Notes: generated by a model not told the origin, from the sequence alone. DNA of 64,000 nucleotides from Argyresthia goedartella (GCA_949825045.1 OX463820.1:5220501-5284500), one strand, 5' to 3'. Positions 1 through 10,335 are shown, counted from the stretch's first letter. Program-made: numbers and translations.

Positions 1-1310
1 CAATATATTATCTAATTTAACCTAATAATGAGACAATGAAGTGTGATGCAATGTTATTAACGTAATATGTATAAGAACGGAAAATGATAAGAATGTAGGG
101 ATTACGCTTTTGGATGCCACTGACACAACGATAGACCAAGATTGTACAAAACACTGCAGAATTTGCAGAAGCCTTTCTCGTTAATGAACACAACTCAAAT
201 CAAGATAAGCTGGGTAAAACTAATCACGTTATGTTAAATATACCGTAAATAAATAATTCATCATCGTAATCGATCAAACAAGTCAACTTGTCAAAGCCCT
301 GCTGTATCAAGCAACTGCCACAAATAAAGCGACAATGATAATAAAACGACATTCTATAGATTGGAAAGCAATGAAAGTGATCTTACAGAGGAACTGGTCG
401 TGATATCTCTCCCTAGCTTCCGGAAGACCTAGGCGAAACTAGATCCTACGATAGCCGTACAATGACTTAATATTTGGTGTCCTAACTTTAAACTAGTTAG
501 AAATGGGAGAACAGTGAAAGCGAAGGAAACATGACATTAGTCGTCTAAACACCGCTGTTTAATGCCCCTGCCTCTAACAACTGTTGCTTATCCATTCTGG
601 TGCTAGTTATTCAGGAGCAGTTTCTTCTGCGTGTGACATTTGCAATCATTAAAAGTTGCAGTTAGTTGAGGTATTATTAGAAGAAGCACGCGTCACCTGC
701 AAGGCTGTATGGCTGGTTGCCATTCAAGCATGCGGTCTGGCCTCTTGCCTAAATGCCAAGCATACAACAATTTGCTATTCACAAAGGCAAACATGATCTC
801 TCTTGTGCAGACTGTTGCAGTGTCACTGCACGACTACGTAACCAATTAGATATAGGTAATTAATTAGGTGTCCACAATTTACAAAAATTGACTCTTGAAG
901 TTAACTAGAGGTGAGATTTGTGTATTAACTTATTAACGTATGAAACTTCCATCAAAAATACATATCACCAAACCACTTGTAGGAATGCTTGTTTGGAATT
1001 AAATTTTACCATTAAAGTATTAATCACGTAGGTTCGCTTCCGGTAGATAATGATAGCATCAAAACTTGCCCAATTGATAAGAAATGCATTATTAAGAGCA
1101 GTAGTTATTAAATAAGCATTTGCCTCCTATTCGCATCGGTTTCTCGAAAACCTGATTTGCCGAGTGAGTCATCCAGTAACGGGAATACCACTTTGAGAAG
1201 CTCCTATATTTTTGCGAATGCACAGGGTCAGGCACATGTTGACGCGAAAACGTGAGATGAAAGGACAAAACATTGCATTGAGAGTATTTACTGTATACAA
1301 TAAGGCTGAA
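1..1310. other. No gene recognised
   Basis: AT-rich sequence with no long open frame and no recognisable domain, RNA gene or repeat. Short open frames near 1,169-1,406 overlap the neighbouring SINE and carry no known motif. Confidence 0.6.
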
Positions 1311-1320
1311 ATGTTTGACG

Positions 1321-1490
1321 AGCTCTGTGGCGCAGTGGTTGTCGCTTTGCCTACCATGCTAGAGGTCTCGGTTGGAGGTATAGAAAAGAAAAATCCCAGG
1401 TCTTAGATGTTTATATGTGTATGACATAGCTATTTTTGATTCCCACGATACAGGGTATCCTAGTGTGTAAATGTTTATTTTTACAAGTAA
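1321..1490 (+). mobile_element. tRNA-derived SINE, decayed copy
   Basis: The left part has an A-box-like stretch (GTGGCGCAGTGG) and then a CCTACCATGC block and a degraded B-box-like region. The body (CCCAGGTCTTAGATGTTTAT, then a CCCACGATACAGGGTATCC block) matches the copy at 6,062-6,255 closely. The family resembles tRNA-derived lepidopteran SINEs. The B box here is altered, so internal pol III promoter activity is unlikely. The right end is approximate. Confidence 0.7.
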
Positions 1491-2890
1491 TGTAAACTGA
1501 ACAACTTTTTGTAATTGTTTGAGGACAGGTTTTTAGTGAATACTTAGTGATGCAATGAACAAAGCGATAGCTACTGTTGACACAGAACAAGTCATACCTA
1601 AAAAGGCAAATAAATGATCGTGACTTAATTGTGTATATATTTAAGTGGATAGACTCTACCTCAATAACGATAAGGAGGACTTTTGTGTAGTGCAACATTC
1701 AATAATCTGGAAAGCTGATAGCAGTTGTATTTTGGTCCTTTTATTTAAGTTACATAACACTTTAACATTCTACTTTCACGGCCTTTTCGCGGACTGCCTC
1801 TTGAGGTTCAAATCGTCATAAGCCGCTCACCTGTCAAATCTGTCAAAATTTGACGCTTGCACGCGAAAAAAACGAAAGCGTTCGATGCCCTCCGTATCAG
1901 ATGCGTCGCCAACGATACTTGAAAGGTGTTAGTTAATAGGTGCTTGTCTTGTTAATTTGAGTGATAGGGATTCGAGTCACGTTAGCGCGGGCGCAGGCGG
2001 TGTTCGAAGGCCGATGTGCGACGAATCACAATGGCGCGTTTGAAATAAGAATGTCCTTCCACGAGAGAGGAAAGCTAATGCCAAATGTTACCATTTTGCA
2101 ACAACATGTCCTTTGGGTGTGTTAAGCATACCTAAATTGAGATTCCCTTCTACAAGTAAAGTTATAAAGAATTTCACTTATAAACTTAACATTCTATTTG
2201 TACCTTAAAGTCCTACGTGTGGAAATGGGCGTTGAACTAGTTCATACAGACGATTGCGTTGTACTTAATTGGATTACAAATGTAATAATCAGTTTAATAG
2301 CATGTGAGTATATATAATTTTTAATGGAAAATGGTCTAGTGGAAAAACATGTACGAAAAGAAGGTGAAGTGGATAGCTCTGATGAAATATTTCGGAATGT
2401 TAGTTGGCAAGCTACTGAAGCGTTGCGCGGCCAGTTCTCAGTTATGCGGAGAATCGATTAAGCTGGCTTGAATGTCAAGTAACGGGTACGACACGGGGCT
2501 TACACGCTTTGGAGTAAAGCAAGTGTCAAATGAGGTTTCTGAACTGGACTAGAACGTTATTGGACGGAAAGCTGCTTTGATTTAAATTAATAAATATCTT
2601 GATGTCCCATTTAAAGTTATAGATATAATTACAAAGACTCACACTTTTTCAATTTCAAGATTGAAGTTAAGCAATCATCAATTTTATCTAATTGAAGCAA
2701 GCATTCCAGTGTGAGTAGGACAATAAGATAAACATGATGTCCATGACCTACCTCAATGACCATGGGCTGCAAGATACATACTTTGTATTTACTGCCATAT
2801 CCGTTGAAGTGGTCAAGTAGCACAGTAGCAATAACTGAGAGATCAGTATTAGATAAATAGAGAATTAAATTCTAAAAGTTTATTATAGTG
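1491..2890. other. No gene recognised
   Basis: No supported coding region or RNA gene. A slightly more GC-rich stretch around 1,780-2,040 has several short GCG-rich words, but I see no convincing promoter or exon. Confidence 0.55.
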
Positions 2891-2892
2891 AC

Positions 2893-3120
2893 GTTCTAGC
2901 GGTGATGGAAAACATCGTGAGGACACCTCCATCCAACTTATATTTTAAATGTGAAAGCAGCTATTGATGTTTAGATGTTTGGATGTTTTGTGCCTCAATC
3001 ACGCCAAAAAGGCTAAACGGATTGGAATAAATTTTTGCACAGATATAGTTTATGACCTAGATTAACATATCTCGGTAAATGGTGATTTCTAGGAACACGC
3101 AGATGAAGTTGCGGGCTTCA
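2893..3120 (+). repeat. Dispersed repeat (GTGCCTCAATCACGC family)
   Basis: The core runs from AATGTGAAAG through TGTTTGGATG, GTGCCTCAATCACGC, GGCTAAACGGATT and TAGTTTATGACCTAGATTAA. The same order of words occurs at 51,897-52,120. It is preceded by a GGTGATGGAAAACATCGTGA block that I recognise as common interspersed sequence in Lepidoptera. No coding capacity. Class uncertain: it could be a non-autonomous element or a LINE 3' region. Confidence 0.65.
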
Positions 3121-3724
3121 GCAAGAATATTTATATTTTATTGATCTATTTCATTAATGACATATTCAAAAAAAAAACAGAGTAACATGCTTCAATACCA
3201 CTTTAACCACTGATGTTTATGTGTGGTGTAATCTAGTCATTTAAAAGTATTTATGACTACATCTAAATTAGTGTAAAAGTCTACTATACATATACATAGT
3301 CAGGTCATAAGTTCTGTCACATGTGCAATATGAAATAATTTAGACATGTTTATTATTTATGTAAACATTTATATAGCAAAATGAACTTAATAAAACATAG
3401 ATTCTTATGGTAATAAAGTTTCGTATATTCGTATATATTTATTGAACATAAAACAACATAAGATATAATCAACAGAAAGGACATCTACAAAGGCATGCTT
3501 ATCTCTAAATAGAGATCTCTTCCAGCAAACCCAAGGTTGATAAGAATAATTTAATATACAGGATAGACCTATGTGCTCTGATAAGATACATACATATATT
3601 ACTGAAATAACTGCTAGATACACTACATACACAAGTACATAAATATTATATAAAAATATAAATACACCTAAATAAACTAATATATACAAAGCTCAAATCT
3701 AGGATAGAGAAAGATAATGCTCCT

Positions 3725-4678
3725 TCAAACGATTCTTAAAGACGGGCAGAGATGGACTATCTCTGATAGTGCAGGGAAGCGAGTTCCAGAGAGTGATCGC
3801 CCGCAATCGAAAACAGTGCTTGTATGCGACGGTGTTGTGATGAGGTATAGAGAGCAGGTAGAGGGAGCAGGAGACCACGTAGAACTCACACGGCTTCCCG
3901 TGTGAGTTCTACGTGGACGAGCCGAAGGGAGAAATTGAAAAAGCTCACGGAGAAAGCTAGGGTATCGAGGGTTGGTTAAGATGTTGAATAGAAGAGTGAG
4001 GATGTGTGTGTCCCGACGAAGACGGATCGGCAGCCATTTTAACTCCTTGCGATACTGCGAGACGTGGTCGAACTTGCGCAGTCCGAAGATAAACCGAATC
4101 CCGAGATTTTGAAGTCGCTCGAGTCTGTTCAGTTGCTCTTCGTTGGCGCTAGCCCAACAAACATCGGCATAATCGATCAAGGGGAGAAGAAGAGATTGAG
4201 CAAGAGTAATTTTTGTTTGATGGGGCAGAAAGTTCTGAAGCCGTCTTAGTGAGTGAAAGGTGGCAAAGACGCGCCTACTGACCTCGCTGACATGGTTAGT
4301 CCAGGAAAGTTGTCTATCAAACATGACACCCAGGTTTTTGGCCTTGTCACTGTAGGCCATTAGAGTACTGTCATAGGTTACCGGCGGTATGGGCAAATGT
4401 TGTAATACGTTTAAAGAGTGTCTAGTACCTATAATAATCGCCTGGGCCTTACTGGGGTTTACCAGCAATCCGTATGACAAAGCCCAGGTTCTGATGTTCT
4501 CAAGGTCAGAGTTCAGTGTGTCTATAGCCAGGTTCACATCACTAAAGAGGAAATGACGATAAATCTGAAGATCATCAGCATAGAGATGATATGGCGAGGA
4601 GATAACATCGGAGATGGAGTTGATGAAGACAGAGAATAAGAGAGGGGAAAGAATACCACCCTGAGGAACTCCCGCCAA
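3725..4678 (-). pseudogene. LINE reverse transcriptase, C-terminal half
   Basis: Translation opens with the RT motif [13 protein letters not shown] and reaches the catalytic YADD box within the first 40 residues; thumb and C-terminal region follow ([16 protein letters not shown], then [12 protein letters not shown]). This is the second half of a Jockey/CR1-type RT. Upstream codons in another frame at about 4,680-4,835 (…SSRSACWFDSYLRDRQQ…) continue the fingers/palm, so a frameshift lies near 4,685. Near the C terminus the frame is lost at a 19-bp inverted repeat (3,875-3,916); the expected ending ([15 protein letters not shown]) is then found in the next frame. Non-functional. Confidence 0.85.
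3875..3916. repeat. Perfect 19-bp inverted repeat with 4-base loop
   Basis: Left arm 3,875-3,893 begins CCACGTAGAACTC; right arm 3,898-3,916 is its exact reverse complement; the loop is CTTC. It lies within the LINE coding region and coincides with the point where the RT frame shifts. It looks like a local templated inverted duplication. Confidence 0.9.
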
Positions 4679-4897
4679 AAGATCGCACCACTCAGTAAAG
4701 GTGGAGACCTGAGGAGCTCAGACCTTATGCGCTGCTGGCGATCTCTAAGATAAGAGTCAAACCAGCAGGCCGAGCGAGACGAGACATTAAGGGACCTTAA
4801 TATTTGAGTGAGAATGTCAAAATCAACACAGTTGAAGTTTATTCAAAATGACCCCCGCGATTTTGAATACAGGCCTTTATTCTGCGCGGCCAGTCGT

Positions 4898-5869
4898 CTA
4901 TCGCAGCACGAACGAGGTCCATGTCAATGCCTTAATCAAGGATGCCTTGAGTGACTCCAAATCAGGATGAGGCTTTGAGCAGGCCTTTTCCTCCAAGTGT
5001 TGCCATATCTTGTAATCTAACGGACTCAAATCTGGACTGGAGGAGGGCCAGTCTTCGTGCCGGATGAAGTCGATTTCACGCGCCGCCAGCCAGTCTTGTG
5101 TGCTTTTCGCTCTATGAGCTGGCGCAGAATCTTGTTGGAATACCCAGTGCCTGTTATTAAACATGGTATGAGAAACAGGTTCCACAAGGTTCTTGAGGAC
5201 TGTATTTTGATACACAACTGCATTCGTTTTTACGCCTTTCTCACAAAAATGTACCTCAGTTAAGCCCTAATAAGAGACTCCCAACCAAACCATGAGCGAG
5301 GATGGAAAATGACCTCGTTGGACACGCGGAATACGGTTGCTCGCTTCTTCACTGCTGTGTGCGTACACCTTATCATTTTGTTTGTTGTAGCTCTCTTCCA
5401 CGGTGAAAATTTTTTCATCCGAAAAAAGAATTTCCCGATGCTTTTTTCCCGTGTACCGCTTCAACAAAGCGCGGCATCTCTTCAGTCTCAGGTCCATTAA
5501 ACGAGCGTCCAAACGATGTCCTGTTTTTCTTCGATATGCCCTAAGCCCTAAGTCTTCATTTAACACCCTTTTCACCGTGGTCCTGCTTAACCCCATCTGA
5601 AGGGCCAACAGTTTCTGCTTACGTATGGGATTTCTTTGAATTCGCGCCTTCACAGCTTTTATCACTGCTGGAGTCCTAACAGAGCGAGGGCGACCACTTC
5701 TTGACCTGTCATCTACACTAGAGTCTTCTTTGTATCGTTTTATGGTACGATAAACGAATCTTTTGGTTATATTCAAAATTTTCAGTAAGTCGAAAATCTG
5801 AATTGGCGCGTAACCGCAACGATGCAACGCAATAACTGCGACACTGTCTTCTTTAAGTGTCCACTCCAT
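4898..5869 (-). pseudogene. Mariner (maT) transposase, inactivated copy 1
   Basis: The start codon at 5,869 (MEWTLKED) matches the intact copy. The N-terminal helix-turn-helix region and the first catalytic Asp (FSDEKIF) are present. A Trp codon in the SYWG motif has become TAG at 5,267-5,269. The rest continues in register from 5,215 and keeps QQDSAPAH and SPDLSPLDY. A loss of about 10 bases near 4,929 (compare 7,318-7,333) then shifts the C terminus. It cannot encode a full transposase. Confidence 0.92.
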
Positions 5870-6061
5870 ATTTAAAAATGAGGAAAATTCTAAAAAGTAC
5901 ACATTTTTATTTTCATGAAAAATTCGAAATTCGAATTCAATAAACTTTTTTGTGGCCAGCGTTCTAAATTCAAAAGTTTTTATTGTGTGACAGAACTTAT
6001 GACCTGACTGTGTATAATTAAAGTTCAAAAAAGAATGTGCGCTGGCGAAAGAAAGAAGAAA

Positions 6062-6255
6062 CTTTGTGGCGCTGCGGTTCTCTGCCTACCATGCGAGAGG
6101 TCCCGGGTTCGGTCCCCGGCTGGGGATAAAGAAAAGAACCCCAGGTCTGGATGTTTATATTTGTGTGACGTCGCTGTTTCTGGTTCCCACGACACAGCGT
6201 ATCCTAGTGTGGGGCCAGAAGCAATGTATGGGCCTGTATGTAAATTTTTATGTTA
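6062..6255 (+). mobile_element. tRNA-derived SINE
   Basis: Clear internal pol III promoter-like boxes: A-box-like GTGGCGCTGCGG at the left, and B-box-like GGTTCGGTCCC about 40 bases on. The body is AACCCCAGGTCTGGATGTTT followed by CCCACGACACAGCGTATCC and GGGCCAGAAGCAATGTATGG. It matches 1,321-1,490, and the 3' part matches the minus-strand copy at 58,450-58,660. The best-preserved copy here. It directly follows mariner copy 1. Confidence 0.82.
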
Positions 6256-6374
6256 ACCCTTATAATTTTGAGAGAAATTATGCTCTAAGTTTGAATTTAA
6301 TATTTGTGTGCGTGAACAAGTTCCTGATTTGCGCTGGGTTAGCCACATAGGTTATTGAATAACTCGCTCAAAAT

Positions 6375-6445
6375 GGTCGCAACGTGGTAGCATTTGTGTC
6401 TCTGCCACCCCGTATGGGAAAAGGCGTGACGCTACATAAGGCGTC
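6375..6445 (+). repeat. Short repeat relic (TCTGCCACCCCGTATGGG)
   Basis: The words GTCTCTGCCACCCCGTATGG and AAAAGGCGTGACG resemble 3' terminal sequence of lepidopteran retroposons as I remember it. No coding sequence and no second copy in this window, so this is a weak call. Confidence 0.4.
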
Positions 6446-6478
6446 TTTAATAGACCACAAATTATATATATATATATA

Positions 6479-7098
6479 CAGTGGTGGCCAGATAATTAGA
6501 TACGCCTAGTACTAAATCCAATACATTGAGTTTAACCTGCTCTGATTTTTTTATATTTTTATCTTCAAAAAAAATGTTGGTGGTGTATTTAAGTAGTCTG
6601 GCTATTAGTGTACTAAATAAGTGCAAAGGATATTTCAAAACACTTACAACAAAACTTAGAAAAACAGAAACAGCATGGAACAGCATTCCTCTGAGCACCT
6701 GCGAAAATCTCATAGCGTCATTGCCGCGTCGCTGTAGTGCCATAATAGACAACAGGAGTAACTCTTCTAAATATTAACTTGATTAAGTTTATTGTAAATA
6801 TTAGTGATCTAATGAAATCCAATGTTTTTTTCCTGTTTAATAAAAAAAACAAATTACGAATGTCTTTATTTTGTTTCTAATTAGTTGTCCATCTACCTAC
6901 ACGCCTAATCAAATTATGATCGGTCTAAGATAATGTTAGAAAAACTTTTTTGTTCGAAGTGTTTTGAAATATCCTTTGCACATATGTAATACACTAAGAG
7001 TGGAACTACTTAAATACACCATCAACATTCATTTAAGATCACTATAAAAAGTCCAGAGTAGTTTAAACTAGGCGTTTCTAATTATCTGGCCACCACTG
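6479..7098 (+). mobile_element. Tc1-like deletion derivative with long inverted ends
   Basis: A 620-bp element that begins CAGTGGTGGCCAGATAATTA at 6,479 and ends in the inverse at 7,098, with flanking TA on both sides. The inverted similarity continues inward about 170 bp, for example GTGCAAAGGATATTTCAAAA at the left and its inverse near 6,960-6,985. TA targets and this terminal sequence fit the Tc1/mariner superfamily. Only the end of a transposase gene remains. The element ends 8 bases before maT copy 2. Confidence 0.88.
6667..6777 (+). pseudogene. Tc1-like transposase, C-terminal remnant
   Basis: The last ~37 residues of an 83-codon open frame read TAWNSIPLSTCENLIASLPR and continue with RCSAIIDNRSNSSKY. 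This fits the family tail in which W-N-I-P is followed by S-(M/L)-P-x-R and a terminal T/S-K-Y. All catalytic regions are missing. The upstream codons of the same open frame fall in the terminal repeat and are not protein-like. Confidence 0.75.
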
Positions 7099-7106
7099 TA
7101 TATATA

Positions 7107-8415
7107 CATAGTCAGGTCATAAGTTCTGTCACATGTGCAATATGAAATAATTTAGACATGTTTATTATTTATGTAAACATTTATATAGCAAAATGAACTT
7201 AATAAAACATAGATTCTTATGGTCATAAAGTTTATTCAAAATGACCCCCGCGATTTTGAATACAGGCCTTTATTCTGCGCGGCCAGTCGTCTATCGCAGC
7301 ACGAACGAAGTCCATGTCAATATCGGCGGCTGCCTTAATCAAGGATGCCTTGAGCGACTCCAAATCAGGATGAGGCTTTGTGCAGGCCTTTTCCTCCAAG
7401 TGTTGCCATATCTTGTAATCTAACGGACTCAAATCTGGACTGGAGGAGGGCCAGTCTTCGTGCCGGATGAAGTCGATTTCACGCGCCGCCAGCCAGTCTT
7501 GTGTGGTTTTCGCTCTATGAGCTGGCGCAGAATCTTGTTGGAATACCCAGTGCCTGTTATTAAACATGGTATGAGAAACAGGTTCCACAAGGTTCTTGAG
7601 GACTGTATTTTGATACACAACTGCATTCGTTTTTACGCCTTTCTCATAAAAATGTACCTCAGTTAAGCCCCAATAAGAGACTCCCAACCAAACCATGAGC
7701 GAGGATGGAAAATGACCTCGTTGGATACGCGGAATACGGTTGCTCGCTTCGTCACTGCTGTGTGCGTACACCTTATCATTTTGTTTGTTGTAGCTCTCTT
7801 CCACGGTGAAAATTTTTTCATCCGAAAAATGAATTTCCCGATGCTTTTTTCCCGCGTACCGCTTCAACGAAGCGCGGCATCTCTTCAGTCTCAGGTCCAT
7901 TAAACGAGCGTCCAAACGATGTCCTGTTTTTCTTCGATATGCCCTAAGCCCTAAGTCTTCATTTAACACCCTTTTCACCGTGGTCCTGCTTAACCCCATC
8001 TGAAGGGCCAACAGTTTCTGCTTACGTATGGGATTTCTTTGAATTCGCGCCTTCACAGCTTTTATCACTGCTGGAGTCCTAACAGAGCGAGGGCGACCAC
8101 TTCTTGACCTGTCATCTACACTAGAGTCTTCATTGTATCGTTTTATGGTACGATAAACGAATCTTTTGGTTATATTCAAATTTTTCAGTAAGTCAAAAAT
8201 CTGAATTGGCGCGTAACCGCAACGATGCAACGCAATAACTGCGACACGGTCTTCTTTAAGTGTCCACTCCATATTTAAAAATGAGCGAAATTCTAAAAAG
8301 TACACATTTTTATTTTCATGAAAAATTCGAAATTCGAATTAAATAAACTTTTTTGTGGCCAGCGTTCTAAATTCAAAAGTTTTTATTGTGTGACAGAACT
8401 TATGACCTGACTGTG
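7107..8415 (-). mobile_element. maT-type (DD37D) mariner copy 2, structurally intact
   Basis: A 1,309-bp element between TA dinucleotides (7,105-7,106 and 8,416-8,417). The terminal inverted repeats are about 27 bp with one mismatch (CATAGTCAGG at the left, CACAGTCAGG at the right). It contains one long minus-strand transposase gene. The flanks differ from those of copy 1, so this is an independent insertion, not a segmental duplication. TA targets and D,D37D spacing place it in the maT branch of Tc1/mariner. Confidence 0.95.
7232..8272 (-). CDS. Mariner transposase, maT family (DD37D), uninterrupted
   Basis: A 346-residue transposase that would bind the terminal repeats and cut and paste the element into TA sites. 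I chose the start at 8,272 (MEWTLKED) because all three copies share it; an in-frame ATG 11 codons upstream lies in less protein-like sequence. The N-terminal ~110 residues form the paired-like helix-turn-helix DNA-binding region (ALHRCGYAPIQIFDLLK; basic RSRSGRPRSVRT hinge). Catalytic residues: D in HFSDEKIF, D in FQQDSAPAH, D in SPLDYKIW. I count 37 residues between the second and third Asp, which defines DD37D. Length is normal for the family and no stop or frameshift interrupts it. Expression and activity are not shown. Confidence 0.93.
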   Translation of the reverse strand: MEWTLKEDRVAVIALHRCGYAPIQIFDLLKNLNITKRFVYRTIKRYNEDSSVDDRSRSGRPRSVRTPAVIKAVKARIQRNPIRKQKLLALQMGLSRTTVKRVLNEDLGLRAYRRKTGHRLDARLMDLRLKRCRASLKRYAGKKHREIHFSDEKIFTVEESYNKQNDKVYAHSSDEASNRIPRIQRGHFPSSLMVWLGVSYWGLTEVHFYEKGVKTNAVVYQNTVLKNLVEPVSHTMFNNRHWVFQQDSAPAHRAKTTQDWLAAREIDFIRHEDWPSSSPDLSPLDYKIWQHLEEKACTKPHPDLESLKASLIKAAADIDMDFVRAAIDDWPRRIKACIQNRGGHFE

Positions 8416-8962
8416 TATATCTCTTTACCTAACGAAATTTAAAATGCACCAACACAACCTTCCTCCGAGATGTAATAAAACTGGTGGTTGATGACTTTTA
8501 TAAAATCTAAGGGACTTTTTGTCCCTTAGATTTTATATGTATTGATGAATTGAGGTTTAAATAATTTTTAATAAATATAAATAACAATGAAAATAAAAAA
8601 TGACAATCGAAATATAATCTAATGCGTGTTTAATGTATTGTAATTTATTTAACTTATTTAAATGCTGAATTAATTTTATTATTGAAGTATTTTAATTTAT
8701 GACTAGTGCATTTTATTTATTAATAAATGATTGAATTTAATTTAATTGCTACATTTTGTTGTTGTCCTTATGTAAGCACCTACGGAGAAAAGTTACTATT
8801 AGTGGAGCCAAGATTATGATGATGGGTAACATTTGACACTTCATCAAAATTATACAACGTAACATTGTAACGAAGAGTTACGTTTATTGCAATAATGGCA
8901 AAATAAGGCAATTTTACGATTGATTCACCTTGACCAATAATCTATTCCAAACATAACAAACG
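8416..8962. other. AT-rich spacer, no gene
   Basis: Very AT-rich (especially 8,540-8,760). The only structure seen is the hairpin at 8,499-8,537. Confidence 0.6.
8499..8537. repeat. Perfect 17-bp hairpin with T5 loop
   Basis: TATAAAATCTAAGGGAC at 8,499-8,515 and its exact reverse complement at 8,521-8,537, separated by TTTTT. No adjacent gene, so it is not a terminator of anything recognisable; more likely a foldback relic. Confidence 0.85.
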
Positions 8963-9349
8963 TTTTTAGGGTTCCGTACCCGAAGGGTGTCAAACGGGAC
9001 CCTATTATACTACTAAGCCTCCGCTGTCCGTCCGCCCGTCTGTCACCAGGCTATATCTCATGAACCGTGATAGTTAGACAGATGATATTTTCACATATGA
9101 TGAATTTATGTTGCCGCTATAACAAAATATACTAAAAAACAGGTTAAATTAAATATTTAAGGGGGCTCCCACACAACAATTCTTTCAATATCACATATAA
9201 ACTTATCCGCAAACTTAGCCGCACCAATAACTTTGTAAACAACATTTTGCTATGTAAAATCCAAACTATTCACTCCACACTATCCGTACCATTGTATAGT
9301 GGTACGGAACTCTTCGTGCGCGAGTTAGACTCGCACTTGACTGGTGTTT
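8963..9349 (-). repeat. Dispersed GGTTCCGTACC-family repeat, near full length
   Basis: It starts TTTTTAGGGTTCCGTACCCG, runs through CGGGACCCTATTA, a CCGTCCG-rich stretch, TATCTCATGAACC, GTTGCCGCTATAACA, CCACACTATCCGTACC, and ends with GGTACGGAAC…GAGTTAGACTCGCACTT. Other copies: 29,821-30,202 (opposite orientation), 44,522-44,939 and a part at 31,084-31,230. The ends are inverted versions of each other (AGGGTTCCGTACC / GGTACGGAACTCT). Non-coding; class unknown. Confidence 0.8.
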
Positions 9350-9427
9350 CGTTAATAAAAACTGTACATCTTTAAAAACACCAGGAATGATACCAAAAAA
9401 ATCGATCAATCGATTGATCAAAAAAAA

Positions 9428-9740
9428 TGCTATCTACACACGTATCATAAACCCTCTTTACTGCGTCCAAAAACCGCACGTTACGACCAGCATAATATTA
9501 TACTACTTGGTAAAAACTCATTTCTTATCTGAATATTAATACATTATGACCATAATGTATCAATATTTCGACATATCGACATTCAAATTTCGAACGCCGA
9601 CGCCCGCCTGCGTGCCGCCAGTTTGTATGTGAAGTTGGTACTACTGAACAAGCTAGACAAGCGCAGAGCAATGATCAATGCCACAATGCCGGTCGAACAT
9701 GCGGTTCCTGAACACATCAAAGAGAGCATATGATATGTAT
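9428..9740 (-). mobile_element. Unclassified MITE, copy A
   Basis: The terminal words TATCTACACACGTATCATAA (left) and a degenerate inverse at the right (AGAGAGCATATGATATGTATG) form imperfect inverted ends. The interior is related in inverse orientation to 32,056-32,375, including the GAACGCCGACGCCCG and CGGTTCCTGAACACATCAAA stretches. The open frames here and in copy B translate similarly only because the DNA is related. No transposase. Confidence 0.72.
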
Positions 9741-10330
9741 GCAGAAAAACGACATAATTAGGCATTAAACTCTCGAGTCATATTATTATGAAACTCGCCT
9801 TCGGCTCGTTTTATACACCCGATCTCGAGTTTTAATGGCCTCCATTATGTATCAGTAAGAGAATAGAATAAGAATATTTTTTATTGTTAGAAATAACAGT
9901 CACATAAACTACTCTAATACAACTATGATTGCATTCGATTCACAGGTATTTGAAGTCCATATCGATTCATTCAATTTAATCGTTTTTTTAAGCAGGTGTA
10001 CCTGTCTATGAAGCTAAGTCAGACGATATTAAGCGCCACTTATCTTGGCTCCACTAATAGCTGGCCGTGGCTCGGCTTCGCATACAAGCAAGGTATCAAG
10101 AGGTGGCCGCTTCGAATTTTAGTAGAAAAAAGAAAATTCAAATTTCGATTTGGACGAGCGACGTCCGCCGCCCGCCCCTGAATTCTCATAGAAAAACCCC
10201 ATACTGAATTATTTTTCCTGTTTTCAGCAGTTCCTTTTGCATTTTTATATTTTTTTGTCTTCGTGAGAAACTTCGCGAAACTTCCACGAATATTTAACAA
10301 TAAAAAACATCCAAATGGGTCCAGTCGTTT
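9741..10330. other. Interspersed-repeat fragments, no gene
   Basis: Contains an AACTCGCCTTCGGCTCGTTT patch typical of lepidopteran interspersed sequence (about 9,790-9,815) and, next to the LTR, a GGTCCAGTCGTTTGAGAG stretch like the 3' regions of some LINEs. The open frames at 9,996-10,375 show no domain. Confidence 0.45.
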
Positions 10331-10335
10331 GAGAG

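Larger units (their letters stand above)
3422..4834 (-). mobile_element. 5'-truncated LINE inserted into mariner copy 1
   Basis: A minus-strand non-LTR retrotransposon fragment, about 1.4 kb, bounded by AAGTTT repeats (3,416-3,421 and 4,835-4,840) that fit a target-site duplication. The 3' end lies at 3,422 and finishes in a TATACGAATATACGA-like simple repeat instead of poly(A). The 3' untranslated region carries a stem-loop at 3,497-3,527 that recurs at other LINE 3' ends in this window (31,304; 31,637; 36,382; 51,506; 59,575). The encoded part starts inside the RT palm. Confidence 0.85.
3295..6012 (-). mobile_element. maT-type mariner copy 1, split by a LINE
   Basis: The left end at 3,295 starts CATAGTCAGGTCATAAGTTC and the right end at 6,012 is its near-exact inverse; TA flanks both sides (3,293-3,294 and 6,013-6,014). 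The outer parts match the copy at 7,107-8,415 almost base for base. A foreign LINE occupies 3,422-4,834, flanked by AAGTTT on both sides, so the mariner is older than the LINE insertion. Without the insert the element is about the same length as the intact copy. It is dead: see the transposase entry. Confidence 0.93.
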
